This document shows, in pieces, positions 1 to 8,457 of a DNA stretch of 64,000 nt. Numbering within the stretch: the stretch's first letter is position 1; every line of letters begins with the position of its first letter. A program made the position numbers and the translations under genes. The DNA is from Actinomycetota bacterium (GTDB lineage Bacteria; Actinomycetota; Actinomycetes; Nanopelagicales; Nanopelagicaceae). The stretch is from the NCBI GenBank assembly GCA_009698615.1, contig WLPU01000002.1:62001-126000 (forward strand), given 5' to 3'. Under the pieces are notes generated by a model. That model was not told the origin of the DNA, ran no database searches, and saw nothing but the letters and a program-made list of their open reading frames with translations.

Positions 1-1426
1 AGATGAAGCCTTCTTCCCCAAGTATTCGACGATCTTTTAGAGACGCTTCAGTAATATCGCCAATACTTTGACCGTCCACATAAACAAACCCAACGGGAAC
101 GCTGCCCACTACGGATGCTTCATGATCCACAAGGTCTACAACAATTCCATTTTCAACAATGATTGCATTCTCACGTGGTACTCCAGTTTGAATTGCTAGC
201 TCAGCATTAGCACGCAGATGACGCCATTCACCGTGCACAGGCATGACATAACGAGGCTTAACGATGTTGTAGCAATAGAGAAGTTCCCCCGCTGCTGCAT
301 GGCCCGATACGTGCACCAAAGCATTAGCTTTATGAACAACTTTGGCGCCAAATCGTGTGAGTTCGTTGATTACGCGATACACAGGGTTTTCGTTTCCAGG
401 AATGAGAGATGAAGCAAGAATCACCGTGTCGCCAGGGCCTACGCGAATTGCATGATCCCCATTTGCCATTCGAGATAGTGCAGCAAGTGGCTCACCTTGC
501 GACCCAGTGCAAATGAGCGCAACATTGTCGCCATGATTTTCTAATTCTTTGGCATCAATGACTAAATTTTCGGGAATTGTTAGGTAACCCATATCTTGCG
601 CAATCTTCATATTGCGCACCATCGATCGGCCAACGAATGCAACCTTACGATCATGGGCTGCAGCCGTATCAATAATTTGCTGAACCCGGTGAACATGCGA
701 TGCAAAAGATGCAACGATCACGCGACGCTTAGTTTGTCTAAAGACCCGATCCAAAACCGGGATAATCTCGCGCTCAGAGGGAGTAAATCCCGGTACGTCC
801 GCATTGGTTGAATCCACTAGGAAGAGATCCACGCCTTTCTCACCTAGTGCTGCAAATGTTCGCAAATCTGTAATGCGGCCATCGAGTGGGAGTTGATCCA
901 TCTTGAAATCACCGGTATGTAAAACCGTACCCGCCGAGGTGTGAATTGCAATTGCAAGAGCGTCAGGGATCGAGTGATTCACTGCTACAAATTCAACGCT
1001 GAATGGACCAACATCTTCTATCATTCCTGCTTTAACTTCGCGAGTCAGCGGCGTGATGCGATGTTCACGCAATTTAGCGCCCAAAAGCGCAAGAGTCAGT
1101 GCAGATCCGTAGACCGCAATATCACCGCGTTCACGCAATAAGTAAGGAACAGCGCCGATGTGGTCCTCGTGGCCGTGAGTCAAAACAATTCCAATAACAT
1201 CGTGAAGTCGATCGCGAATGTAAGAAAAATCAGGCAAAATCAAATCAATTCCTGGTTGCGTTTCTTCTGGAAATAGAACGCCGCAGTCAACAATGAGTAA
1301 CTTGCCAGCAGTTTCAAAGACGGTCATGTTGCGACCAATTTCGCCAAGGCCGCCGAGTGCGACGATGCGAAGTGCGCCTGCAGCTAATTTTTTGGGAGTT
1401 TCCAGCCCTGGATGAGGATGAGTCAT
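1..1426 (-). CDS. rnj: Ribonuclease J (partial, C-terminus beyond the left edge)
   Basis: The gene is not in the ORF track because it runs off the window. Translating the minus strand from the ATG at 1426 gives about 475 residues starting MTHPHPGLETPKK. The metallo-beta-lactamase signature HGHEDHIG is at about residue 84, with GDFKMD and SGHAAAGE further on, as in the beta-CASP RNase J family. These are cytoplasmic zinc-dependent endo- and 5'-3' exoribonucleases that process and degrade mRNA and rRNA. Family members are about 550 residues, so some 80 are missing at the edge. The start overlaps the dapA stop as TAATG, so it is translationally coupled to thyX-dapA; dapA-rnj is a conserved actinobacterial pair. 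Confidence 0.95.
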   Translation of the reverse strand, partial: MTHPHPGLETPKKLAAGALRIVALGGLGEIGRNMTVFETAGKLLIVDCGVLFPEETQPGIDLILPDFSYIRDRLHDVIGIVLTHGHEDHIGAVPYLLRERGDIAVYGSALTLALLGAKLREHRITPLTREVKAGMIEDVGPFSVEFVAVNHSIPDALAIAIHTSAGTVLHTGDFKMDQLPLDGRITDLRTFAALGEKGVDLFLVDSTNADVPGFTPSEREIIPVLDRVFRQTKRRVIVASFASHVHRVQQIIDTAAAHDRKVAFVGRSMVRNMKIAQDMGYLTIPENLVIDAKELENHGDNVALICTGSQGEPLAALSRMANGDHAIRVGPGDTVILASSLIPGNENPVYRVINELTRFGAKVVHKANALVHVSGHAAAGELLYCYNIVKPRYVMPVHGEWRHLRANAELAIQTGVPRENAIIVENGIVVDLVDHEASVVGSVPVGFVYVDGQSIGDITEASLKDRRILGEEGFI

Positions 1427-2316
1427 TAGGCCAAAGTTACGCCGCCTGCGATCAGATCTTGGCGCAATTGCGCAATCTGTTCGGGCGTTGCATCCACTAA
1501 AGGTAAACGGGTGTGGCCGCCAGGTAATCCCATCAAGTTGAGGGCAGCCTTAGTCAAAATCGCACCTTGCGTGCGAAAAGTTCCGGTAAAGACTGGCAAG
1601 CACTTTTGGTGCATCTCAAGGGCTCGGGCACTATTGCCTGCAAACCATGCATCAAGCATTTCGCGCAATTGTGGGCCAACGGTATGGCCGCACACAGATA
1701 CAAAACCAACTGCTCCAACACTCAGTAGCGGCAGATTAAGAATGTCATCACCCGAATAAACAGGGATGCCTGATCTTTTGATGACCCAAGATGTAGATGC
1801 GACATCTCCTTTGGCATCCTTGAGAGCAGCAATACGTGGGTGTTCTGCTAATCGAACGATTGTGTCTGGCTCGATTGCAATGCCGGTACGTCCCGGAATG
1901 TCATACATCATCACTGGTAAATCAGTGGAATCTGCAATTGCACGAAAGTGAGCTTCGATGCCTGCTTGTGGAGGTTTGTTGTAATAAGGAGTTACAACGA
2001 GAAGCCCGTGAGCACCGGCTTTTTGGGCGCGCAGTGCTTGTTCTACTGAATGCGAAGTCTCATTATTTCCAGCACCGGCAATTACTTTCGCTCTAGGTCC
2101 CACGGCTTCTAAAACAACTTTAATGATTTGATCTTTTTCTTCATCACTGGTGGTCGGTGCTTCACCAGTTGTGCCGTTCACAACTATCGTGTCATGGCCC
2201 GTCGATAACAAATGCTGAGCCAGTGTTGAAACACCATCCCAGTCAATGGAGAGATCCTTTTTAAATGGCGTCACCATTGCGGTGGCTAGGCGCCCAAATG
2301 GCGGAAGGATCGTCAT
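1426..2316 (-). CDS. dapA: 4-hydroxy-tetrahydrodipicolinate synthase
   Basis: DapA condenses pyruvate with aspartate semialdehyde in the first committed step of lysine and diaminopimelate synthesis. The 296-residue protein is a complete TIM barrel of family length. Visible are the GTTGE motif (about residues 48-52), the YYNKP loop (about 120), the catalytic Tyr in MMYDIPGRTG (Tyr138) and the Schiff-base Lys in AALKDAKG (Lys166). It follows thyX after a 19-base gap and its stop overlaps the rnj start. The DapA-like protein at 4117-5034 differs at these catalytic positions, so this copy is the biosynthetic enzyme; dapB lies at 8761-9507. Confidence 0.97.
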   Translation of the reverse strand: MTILPPFGRLATAMVTPFKKDLSIDWDGVSTLAQHLLSTGHDTIVVNGTTGEAPTTSDEEKDQIIKVVLEAVGPRAKVIAGAGNNETSHSVEQALRAQKAGAHGLLVVTPYYNKPPQAGIEAHFRAIADSTDLPVMMYDIPGRTGIAIEPDTIVRLAEHPRIAALKDAKGDVASTSWVIKRSGIPVYSGDDILNLPLLSVGAVGFVSVCGHTVGPQLREMLDAWFAGNSARALEMHQKCLPVFTGTFRTQGAILTKAALNLMGLPGGHTRLPLVDATPEQIAQLRQDLIAGGVTLA

Positions 2317-2335
2317 GGGTTAAGGCTACCCCTGC

Positions 2336-3052
2336 TTAAGGAGCGATGCGTCCAGATTTTTCAAATGCTCCGTATGTAAGGGGCATTAAGCGCGCAAAAT
2401 GCTCTTCCATTTTCTCGGCCACCATCTCGATTTCGCGTTGAGGGTAGCTCGGGAAATGCGAGCCGGCTCGAGCGGTGCGCAGGGAAAGAAAGTTCATGAG
2501 CGCCCTGGCATTCATCGTGACATACATCGATGAATACAATGCTACGGGCAATACCGCTCGTGCAACTTCGCGAGCAACTCCTGCTTCAAGCATTTTTTGG
2601 TAGCGCTCATAAACAAAGAGATAACTTTCCTTCATTGCCTTTGTTGTGATTTCGTATTGCTCTTGAGTACCGTCAATAAATTCATAGGCCCCCGTTTTCC
2701 CGATTTGCACTAGCTTGCGTTCTGGGGCCGGAACATAAAAGACTGGTTGCAGCTCGCGATAGCGCCCACTCTCTTCGTTATAAGAAGCAATGCGGTGGCG
2801 CATAAATTCGCGGAAAACAAAGATGGGAGCTGATACAAAAAAAGTCATCGAAGTATGTTCAAAGGGTGAACCATGACGCTCTCGCGCAAGATAGTTGATT
2901 AAGCCAGCTGAACGCGCTGGGTCCTCCCCCACTTCTTCTAGGGATTGCTCTCCAGCTGTAGAAACTCGCGCTGCCCAGATAACATCAGCGTCACTAGCGC
3001 TAGCCTTGACCAATTCCACGGTCATATCGCTTCTAAAGATTGCCTCAGACAT
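2336..3052 (-). CDS. thyX: Flavin-dependent thymidylate synthase ThyX
   Basis: ThyX makes dTMP from dUMP using methylene-tetrahydrofolate and reduced FAD. The 238-residue protein carries the diagnostic RHRxxSxNExSxR motif as RHRIASYNEESGR at residues 85-97. The position next to dapA and rnj is the usual actinobacterial one. It is the first gene of the thyX-dapA-rnj unit. The ATG at 3052 has no Shine-Dalgarno sequence but a TAGGGT hexamer ends six bases before it, which fits a leaderless transcript. It is divergent from azlC, with 51 bases between them. Confidence 0.96.
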   Translation of the reverse strand: MSEAIFRSDMTVELVKASASDADVIWAARVSTAGEQSLEEVGEDPARSAGLINYLARERHGSPFEHTSMTFFVSAPIFVFREFMRHRIASYNEESGRYRELQPVFYVPAPERKLVQIGKTGAYEFIDGTQEQYEITTKAMKESYLFVYERYQKMLEAGVAREVARAVLPVALYSSMYVTMNARALMNFLSLRTARAGSHFPSYPQREIEMVAEKMEEHFARLMPLTYGAFEKSGRIAP

Positions 3053-3058
3053 ATTGTG

Positions 3059-3064
3059 ACCCTA
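3059..3064 (-). promoter_or_regulatory. Putative -10 box of thyX (leaderless)
   Basis: TAGGGT on the minus strand fits the actinobacterial TANNNT consensus and is separated from the thyX ATG by six bases (CACAAT). Transcription would then begin at or next to the A of ATG. There is no purine-rich ribosome binding site. I see no clear -35 box. Confidence 0.5.
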
Positions 3065-3103
3065 TCTAGCCAGGTGAGCACAACTTTGGATTGATACGGC
3101 AGA

Positions 3104-3787
3104 ATGCCAGTCGTGTCTGCCACTGCCCGCTCTACCATCCGTGATTCCTTCAGCGTTTCTATCACCGTGGGCACATACGGGGCCGCCTTCGGGGCAGCCA
3201 GTGTCGCCGCAGGATTTTCAGTTCTTCAGACCAGTTTGCTTTCTCTCCTAACTTTTTCGGGGGCCTCACAGTTTGCGGTGATCGGAGTGATTGGAGCTGG
3301 CGGAAGCGCACTGAGTGGAATTACAACTGCAACACTTCTGGGTTTTAGAAATGGTCTTTACGGACTTCGCATGGCGCCAATTTTGAAAGTTAAAGGTTTC
3401 AAGCGCATCGTTGCAGCGCAAATCACCATCGATGAATCAACAGGTGTTGCACTTTCCCAAGAGCGCCTCGGGGAAGACGCGATGCGATCTGGATTTTGGC
3501 TCACTGGATTTGGTGTTTTTATTTTTTGGAATCTATTCACTCTTGCTGGAGCATTTGGAGCGCAAGCTATGGGTAATCCAGCAGCTTGGGGTCTAGATGC
3601 CGCTGTCCCTGCAGCATTCTTAGGACTCCTATGGCCGCGCTTGCAATCATCGAAAGATCGCGCCGTTGCGCTTTGCGCCATCACCATGTCACTTGTTCTG
3701 ACTCCATTCGTGCCGGCTGGAGTGCCGATTATTTCAACGGCGCTGCTTGCCGTGATATTTGGTGCACGAGGATTGGTGCAGAAATAA
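3104..3787 (+). CDS. azlC: AzlC-type branched-chain amino acid exporter, large subunit
   Basis: The 227-residue protein has several hydrophobic segments and the AzlC-family pattern: a small-residue-rich start (SVSITVGTYGAAFGAASVAAGFS), the SGASQFAVIGVIGAGG segment and GFRNGLYGL. AzlC and AzlD together form an inner-membrane exporter of branched-chain amino acids and analogues. It is the first of a two-gene plus-strand unit; its stop overlaps the azlD start (TAATG). No Shine-Dalgarno sequence is seen before the ATG. It lies inside the accessory block between dapB and thyX. Substrate assignment comes from the family only. Confidence 0.88.
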   Translation: MPVVSATARSTIRDSFSVSITVGTYGAAFGAASVAAGFSVLQTSLLSLLTFSGASQFAVIGVIGAGGSALSGITTATLLGFRNGLYGLRMAPILKVKGFKRIVAAQITIDESTGVALSQERLGEDAMRSGFWLTGFGVFIFWNLFTLAGAFGAQAMGNPAAWGLDAAVPAAFLGLLWPRLQSSKDRAVALCAITMSLVLTPFVPAGVPIISTALLAVIFGARGLVQK

Positions 3788-4095
3788 TGTCAATCACCTG
3801 GTGGGCAGTCATAGGCACAAGTGCCGCAGCATTCGCATTGAAATATTTAGGTCAATCCATCCCCGAGAAATTTCTCTCACACCCACGTATACAAAGAACT
3901 AATGTTTTGATACCAGTGGCGCTCTTGAGCGCTTTAGTAGCGGTACAAACTTTCACAGATAAAACCACATTGGCAATCGACCACCGCGCTCTTGGGTTGG
4001 GATTTGCCCTGCTGGCTCTGGTCCTGAAGGCGCCATTTCCGATAGTCGTTATCTGCGCTGCCGCATCATCTGCAATTTTGTACCACTTCTTCTAG
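3787..4095 (+). CDS. azlD: AzlD-type branched-chain amino acid exporter, small subunit
   Basis: The track ORF begins at 3586 inside azlC, but the ATG at 3787 overlaps the azlC stop (TAATG) and gives a 102-residue protein of normal AzlD length (MSITWWAVIGTSAAAFALKYLG...). It has about four hydrophobic helices and the short loop KYLGQSIPEKFLSHPRI after the first helix. It is the obligate partner of AzlC in the membrane. It ends 21 bases before the DapA-like gene on the same strand, but that gene seems to have its own promoter. Confidence 0.88.
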   Translation: MSITWWAVIGTSAAAFALKYLGQSIPEKFLSHPRIQRTNVLIPVALLSALVAVQTFTDKTTLAIDHRALGLGFALLALVLKAPFPIVVICAAASSAILYHFF

Positions 4096-4104
4096 CATGA
4101 CAGT

Positions 4105-4110
4105 TAGGAT
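4105..4110 (+). promoter_or_regulatory. Putative -10 box of the DapA-like gene (leaderless)
   Basis: TAGGAT matches TANNNT and is followed by exactly six bases (ACAAAC) and the ATG at 4117. No Shine-Dalgarno sequence is present, so the transcript probably starts at the ATG. No convincing -35 box is visible. Confidence 0.5.
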
Positions 4111-4116
4111 ACAAAC

Positions 4117-5034
4117 ATGAAACTTGAGGGCGTATTCACCGTTTTGCAGACGCCACTCAATGCTGCTGACGAAATTGACCAACCAATATTGGAAAAAGAA
4201 ATAGATTGGCTGATCGACCTTGGAGTCGATGGAGTTGTCCTAGCTATGGTCTCTGAAGTAATGAGATTTAGTGCCCAAGAGCGGCGCGAACAATGGAAAA
4301 TCACTCTCAAGATTCTCAATGGCCGCTTGCCTCTTGTCGCAAGCGTTGGCGCAGAGAGCACATACATTGCGACATCCCTGGCACGAGCTGCCCAAGCAGA
4401 TGGCGTTCATGCGCTGATGGCAACCCCTCCTTCAACTTTTCCGGCACTTTCAGAGGAGACGCTGGCCTACTACACAGCGATCATCGAGAGCGTTTCGATA
4501 CCAGTCATTGTTCAAGATGCCAGTAACTACATGGGGCAGCCCCTGGAAATTTCTCTTTACAGTGCATTGCTAGAAAAATATGGCTACGACCGTGTGCAAT
4601 TTAAGCCCGAAGCAAAGCCAGTGAAAGAACGCATGGAGCAATTACAAAATGTTGCTCAAGGCAAAGCGCGCGTTTTCGAGGGTCAAAGCGGAATGGATCT
4701 ACTCGAAACCTTTCCCTTGAAACTAGTGGGCACTATGCCTGGCTCTGAGATTGCGTGGGCAATCATTGCGCTCTGGGAGGCGCTGAATGAGAACAATTGG
4801 GAACGTGCACGTGCAATTCATGAAGGTGTCGCGCGACTTGTTGCATTTCAGCCCACCATCGATGCATACGTCGCGGTGGAGAAGTACCTGTTGGTCAAGC
4901 AGGGAATCTTTACTTCCGCGCAACAGCGCGGTCCGGTACGGGTCATACTTGATAGCCAGACTAAAGCAAAGATAGATCTCGCTTTTGATCAACTTCGGAC
5001 AATTGTTGACTCTGGGGCGCGGCCAAACAACTAA
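4117..5034 (+). CDS. DapA-superfamily aldolase/dehydratase, not DapA
   Basis: A 305-residue TIM-barrel protein of the DHDPS/N-acetylneuraminate lyase superfamily. The Schiff-base Lys is kept (RVQFKPEA, Lys163). The usual catalytic Tyr in YDIPG is replaced by VIVQDAS (residues 131-136), GTTGE is changed to AMVSEVMRFS, and YYNKP to PPSTFP. This argues against lysine synthesis and for a 2-oxo-sugar-acid aldolase or dehydratase or another pyruvate-dependent reaction. It converges on a minus-strand operon of sugar-type enzymes (5056-8450), which suggests a shared catabolic pathway. The substrate cannot be told from sequence. Confidence 0.75.
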   Translation: MKLEGVFTVLQTPLNAADEIDQPILEKEIDWLIDLGVDGVVLAMVSEVMRFSAQERREQWKITLKILNGRLPLVASVGAESTYIATSLARAAQADGVHALMATPPSTFPALSEETLAYYTAIIESVSIPVIVQDASNYMGQPLEISLYSALLEKYGYDRVQFKPEAKPVKERMEQLQNVAQGKARVFEGQSGMDLLETFPLKLVGTMPGSEIAWAIIALWEALNENNWERARAIHEGVARLVAFQPTIDAYVAVEKYLLVKQGIFTSAQQRGPVRVILDSQTKAKIDLAFDQLRTIVDSGARPNN

Positions 5035-5055
5035 CGACTGAGCTGCGCGAAATTG

Positions 5056-5940
5056 TTAACCCCAGTGCAGGGCGATCTTCTCTTTAAGAAAATTCGCACT
5101 CTCGATCATCTGACCCATTCCATCCACACCATCTTCGATGCTAATCCAGCCATCGAATCCAACGCTTTTCAGGGTTGAGAAAATTGCGTCATAATCATTG
5201 AGACCTTTGCCGATTACTCCGTGTTTGAAGAACTTCACATAACCTGCGCTACCGCCTTCTTCGCGGCGCAAATCTTCAATGGTTCCTTGCGCAAGATAGC
5301 GATCACTAGCATGCATGGTGACTACACGATGTTTTACTGCTTCCAGAAGATCTAATGGATCCTCCCCCGCGGCTATGGCATTGCTCGGATCAAAGTTGAC
5401 GCCAAACCAGGGTGAATCAATCCGATTTACTAATTCAGTAAATACGTCTGCCATCTGTGCAAATTCTGGTTCCGTCCAAAAATCGTCTTTGTAATGATTT
5501 TCGAGGATCAAAGTGATGCCCAGCTTTTCTGCAGTGGGCAAACAGGCTTCAATCGATTCAACGACATAGCCCAACCCTTCTTCGCGAGTGATTTCTTTGC
5601 GGCGTTGTCCAGATAGAACGCGACAGTACTTGGCACCTAGTTCAGCACTCATCTGGATCCAGGAAATCTCTTTCGCCACTTCTTGCGCGCGCCCTGCAAT
5701 ATCCGGAATGGTGAAATCAGGAGAGCAGCACATCATCGGAATGACCATTCCGGCATCTTCGACTGCTTTTCTAATTTTTGGCCACGCAGAAGCATCCTTC
5801 AGATCTGCAAAATTGCTATAGAACTCAAGCCCTTGTATCTCTAATTCTTTGGACATCTCGATCCACTCATAGATGCTCATCTGTCCGGGTGCGACGAGTT
5901 GATGAATCCATCCCTTAGGAAATGCCGCCAACTGTGGCAT
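5056..5940 (-). CDS. Xylose-isomerase-like TIM-barrel sugar isomerase/epimerase
   Basis: The 294-residue protein belongs to the AP endonuclease family 2/xylose isomerase-like TIM-barrel family, which includes IolE, IolI and UlaE. Likely divalent-metal ligands are Glu in LILENHYKDDF, Asp in GVNFDPSN, His in TMHASDRY and Glu in WISIEDGVDG. It is the last gene of a four-gene operon; its ATG directly follows the TAG of the SDR gene with no gap. Next to a HUMPS-family gene it recalls the UlaD/UlaE pairing of L-ascorbate breakdown, but no kinase or phosphotransferase is nearby. The substrate is unknown. Confidence 0.78.
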   Translation of the reverse strand: MPQLAAFPKGWIHQLVAPGQMSIYEWIEMSKELEIQGLEFYSNFADLKDASAWPKIRKAVEDAGMVIPMMCCSPDFTIPDIAGRAQEVAKEISWIQMSAELGAKYCRVLSGQRRKEITREEGLGYVVESIEACLPTAEKLGITLILENHYKDDFWTEPEFAQMADVFTELVNRIDSPWFGVNFDPSNAIAAGEDPLDLLEAVKHRVVTMHASDRYLAQGTIEDLRREEGGSAGYVKFFKHGVIGKGLNDYDAIFSTLKSVGFDGWISIEDGVDGMGQMIESANFLKEKIALHWG

Positions 5941-6711
5941 CTATAACTTCTCCGGATTTCGCCCGATAATTGAAAACTGCTCTAACTCAACAACGCTTCC
6001 CGTAAAGGGACGAGACTCATCGCCTAACCAATAGATAGCTGCTAGCGCCATTTGTTCTGGCGTAGTCATGGTGCCCGAAGGAATCGCACTGCGGTCAAGT
6101 CGTTGATGCCAGCCAGGAGCTAAGCCCTTTGCAACTTGATCGCGATCTTCGCGCTCGGTTAATACCCAGCCAGGATTGATTTGATTGATGCGAACTCCAT
6201 CAACCCCATGAGCGTTTGCCAAGTTGCGAGTCATAGTCTGCATTCCACCTTTACTGATGCTGTAGGCCAGCAGCGATGACTCTCCGGCATAAGCATTGAT
6301 GGATCCAATGTTCAAAACGCTTCCGTGAGTTTTCTTCAACTCTGGAAGGGCGGCTTGAATGAGAAATAGTGGGGCCCTGAGGTTTACGTGGAGCATTTCA
6401 TCAAATTGAGCAGAGGTAAGTTGATGCAAATTCGCCCGAGTAAATAGCGCTGCACTATTGACTAAACCATCGACTTTGCCAAATGCCGCCTTGGCTGAGG
6501 CAATAATCTTTTTGGGTGCATCAGCATCCAATAAATCTGCGATACATAAGTGCGCATCAGAGCCTAGCTTTGCAACGAGAGCTTTGCCTTCGGGTTCATT
6601 AATACCAGTAATGCAAACCTTGGCACCTTCTGCAACTGCAAGTGTTGCCAACGCGCCGCCAATGCCTGAGGTTCCACCGGTGATAACTACTACTTTATCT
6701 TTTAGTCGCAT
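5941..6711 (-). CDS. Short-chain dehydrogenase/reductase (SDR), NAD(P)-dependent
   Basis: A 256-residue classical SDR. Visible are the dinucleotide motif TGGTSGIGG (residues 11-19), the NSA variant of NNAG (VNSAALF), the catalytic Ser in NIGSINAY, and YSISKGG carrying the catalytic Tyr and Lys. It would oxidise or reduce a sugar or polyol hydroxyl/keto group in the pathway encoded by this operon. It lies between the zinc-type dehydrogenase (2-base gap) and the isomerase-like gene (no gap). The name DapA-associated or polyol dehydrogenase would be a guess, so none is given. Confidence 0.85.
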   Translation of the reverse strand: MRLKDKVVVITGGTSGIGGALATLAVAEGAKVCITGINEPEGKALVAKLGSDAHLCIADLLDADAPKKIIASAKAAFGKVDGLVNSAALFTRANLHQLTSAQFDEMLHVNLRAPLFLIQAALPELKKTHGSVLNIGSINAYAGESSLLAYSISKGGMQTMTRNLANAHGVDGVRINQINPGWVLTEREDRDQVAKGLAPGWHQRLDRSAIPSGTMTTPEQMALAAIYWLGDESRPFTGSVVELEQFSIIGRNPEKL

Positions 6712-6713
6712 GG

Positions 6714-7739
6714 CTAGATGGGCTTCAATACTGATTTAAGAATTTCGCCAGAATGCATTTTCTCAAAAGCACTCTCCCACTTCTCTATGGGGAAAACTCC
6801 GCCCAATACTGGAGTGAGATCTAGCGCCCCTGTTCCCAACATGCGAAGTACGCGCTCCCACATTGGCCAGTTATGACTAAAACTTCCTTGAAGCGTGACA
6901 TTTTTTTGAACAAGCGGATCAAGTGAGAAATCTAGAGGTTGAGGCCCCCAGCCGACTTTAGAAATCCAACCTGCAGGACGAACTAATCCAAGAGCGCTTT
7001 TCAAAGTTGCAGAAACACCAGCAGCATCGACGACACCGTCGGCGCCAAGGCCATCCACTGCCATCGCCCACTGGGTTGCATCTCCAATAATTACTTCACA
7101 GCCATATGTGGTTGCTGCTTTTAATCGAGCACCATCGCGCTCTAGCCCAACCACTGCTACTTCTGCTCCGGCAAGTCTGGCCATGGCAGCACACAAAATT
7201 CCGATCGGACCCGGACCCAAAATAACGATGCGATCTCCTGGGCGAACCTTTCCGGGTGCAATCACTGCGCTATATGCAACTGCGCATGGTTCGGTCATTG
7301 CTGCATGCTCAAAAGAAACAGTTGTGGGAATTGCATGCAGTAAACGTGCCGGCACCTTTACATAGCGTGTCATTGCACCGTTGACCCCATAACCAAACCC
7401 TTTGCGATTGGGATCTAAGTTATAGCGACCAGAGCGAGACATCGGACTGGACATATCTACTACCGCTGCCGTCTCACTCACTACACGATCGCCTTCATGC
7501 CAGGCTGAAACGCTTTTACCTAATTCAACAATATGTCCGCCAAATTCGTGACCTAACACAACTGGGTAATTAACCGGCCAGCTTTGGCTTCCTGTCCATT
7601 GATGTAAATCGCTGCCACAGACACTGACAGCTTCTACTTGAACAATGACGTCTTCATCGCCCGCAACAGGGCGCTCTATATCCCGCAGCTCAACGCTTTT
7701 TGGAACGGAAGAGAAATTAACTACACCGATGGATCCCAC
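6714..7739 (-). CDS. Zinc-type medium-chain dehydrogenase lacking the structural-zinc cysteines
   Basis: A 341-residue MDR protein similar to sorbitol/threonine/galactitol dehydrogenases. Catalytic-zinc ligands are present: Cys41 in SVCGSDLH and His64-Glu65 in GHEFGG. The cofactor motif is GPGPIG. The structural-zinc lobe keeps its shape (RSGRYNLxPNRKGFGYG) but all four cysteines of the C-x2-C-x2-C-x7-C pattern are replaced: Asp95, Ser98, Ser101, Asp109. The start is GTG at 7739, directly after the TAA of the HUMPS gene. It probably oxidises a sugar, sugar acid or polyol in the pathway of this operon; the substrate is unknown. Confidence 0.85.
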   Translation of the reverse strand: MGSIGVVNFSSVPKSVELRDIERPVAGDEDVIVQVEAVSVCGSDLHQWTGSQSWPVNYPVVLGHEFGGHIVELGKSVSAWHEGDRVVSETAAVVDMSSPMSRSGRYNLDPNRKGFGYGVNGAMTRYVKVPARLLHAIPTTVSFEHAAMTEPCAVAYSAVIAPGKVRPGDRIVILGPGPIGILCAAMARLAGAEVAVVGLERDGARLKAATTYGCEVIIGDATQWAMAVDGLGADGVVDAAGVSATLKSALGLVRPAGWISKVGWGPQPLDFSLDPLVQKNVTLQGSFSHNWPMWERVLRMLGTGALDLTPVLGGVFPIEKWESAFEKMHSGEILKSVLKPI

Positions 7740-8450
7740 TTATTTTTCACCTTTCACAGGTACATCTCCGAAGCCATGGACTGCCAGGCATATCTTGCGT
7801 AATACATCTTCAACATTCCCCGCTCCCCTACTAAAGGAATCAGCATCAATAGCAAGCGGCGCACCAATAACTACCAATGGTGCACCAAATGCTGGCGTTT
7901 GAATTGCCTGTTCTAGAGATAAGCCACCCACCGCTTGCACTGGGACCCGCACCGCATCAACAACTTCGCGCAATTGATCTAAAGGGTTTGGCATACGTAA
8001 GCCATTTGCTGCGATTCCACGACGCTCATCAAAACCGATGTGATGGATCACCATGTCACAACCAAGCTCTTCTAATTCGCGAGCACCTTGCACCATGTCA
8101 GGGCAACCTAGGTTGTCTCCCATTACTGCAACTCCGAAATCTTTTCCAGCTTGGACAACGCACTTAATAGTTTCGGGGTGAGAGCGAGCCATGACAACAA
8201 CATGCGTGGCTCCGGCTTTCGCCATCATTTGTGCTTCGAGATATCCGCCATCCATCGTCTTCAAATCAGCAACAATAGGAACACGAGGAAATTCTGCGCG
8301 AAGCGCGCGGACCCCATGCATGCCTTCGGCAATGATGAACGGGGTGCCAGCTTCTAACCAATCTACCCCTGCCCGTATTGCGGTATGAGCCATCTCCATC
8401 GCTTCATCAATATCGGTGAGATCTAGGGAGACTTGAACGATCGGTTTCAT
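7740..8450 (-). CDS. HUMPS-family decarboxylase/aldolase (3-hexulose-6-P synthase or 3-keto-gulonate-6-P decarboxylase type)
   Basis: A 236-residue TIM barrel of the orotidine monophosphate decarboxylase suprafamily. The DxKxxD signature is DLKTMD at residues 62-67, followed by GATHVVVMARS and a phosphate-binding end (AVGGLSLEQA...VVIGAPLA). Known members are hexulose-6-phosphate synthase (Hps) and 3-keto-L-gulonate-6-phosphate decarboxylase (UlaD). No 6-phospho-3-hexuloisomerase is present, which argues against a formaldehyde-fixing Hps/Phi pair. First gene of the four-gene operon, with a TAGTAT box seven bases before ATG. The reaction direction and substrate remain open. Confidence 0.78.
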   Translation of the reverse strand: MKPIVQVSLDLTDIDEAMEMAHTAIRAGVDWLEAGTPFIIAEGMHGVRALRAEFPRVPIVADLKTMDGGYLEAQMMAKAGATHVVVMARSHPETIKCVVQAGKDFGVAVMGDNLGCPDMVQGARELEELGCDMVIHHIGFDERRGIAANGLRMPNPLDQLREVVDAVRVPVQAVGGLSLEQAIQTPAFGAPLVVIGAPLAIDADSFSRGAGNVEDVLRKICLAVHGFGDVPVKGEK

Positions 8451-8457
8451 AACGGCG

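Noticed and set aside
4117-5034. Second dapA for lysine synthesis
   Set aside because: The catalytic Tyr region and the GTTGE loop are replaced, and a complete DapA is at 1426-2316.
7740-8450. Hexulose-6-phosphate synthase of a ribulose-monophosphate formaldehyde pathway
   Set aside because: No 6-phospho-3-hexuloisomerase is present and the operon contains two dehydrogenases and an isomerase; the family assignment is kept open.
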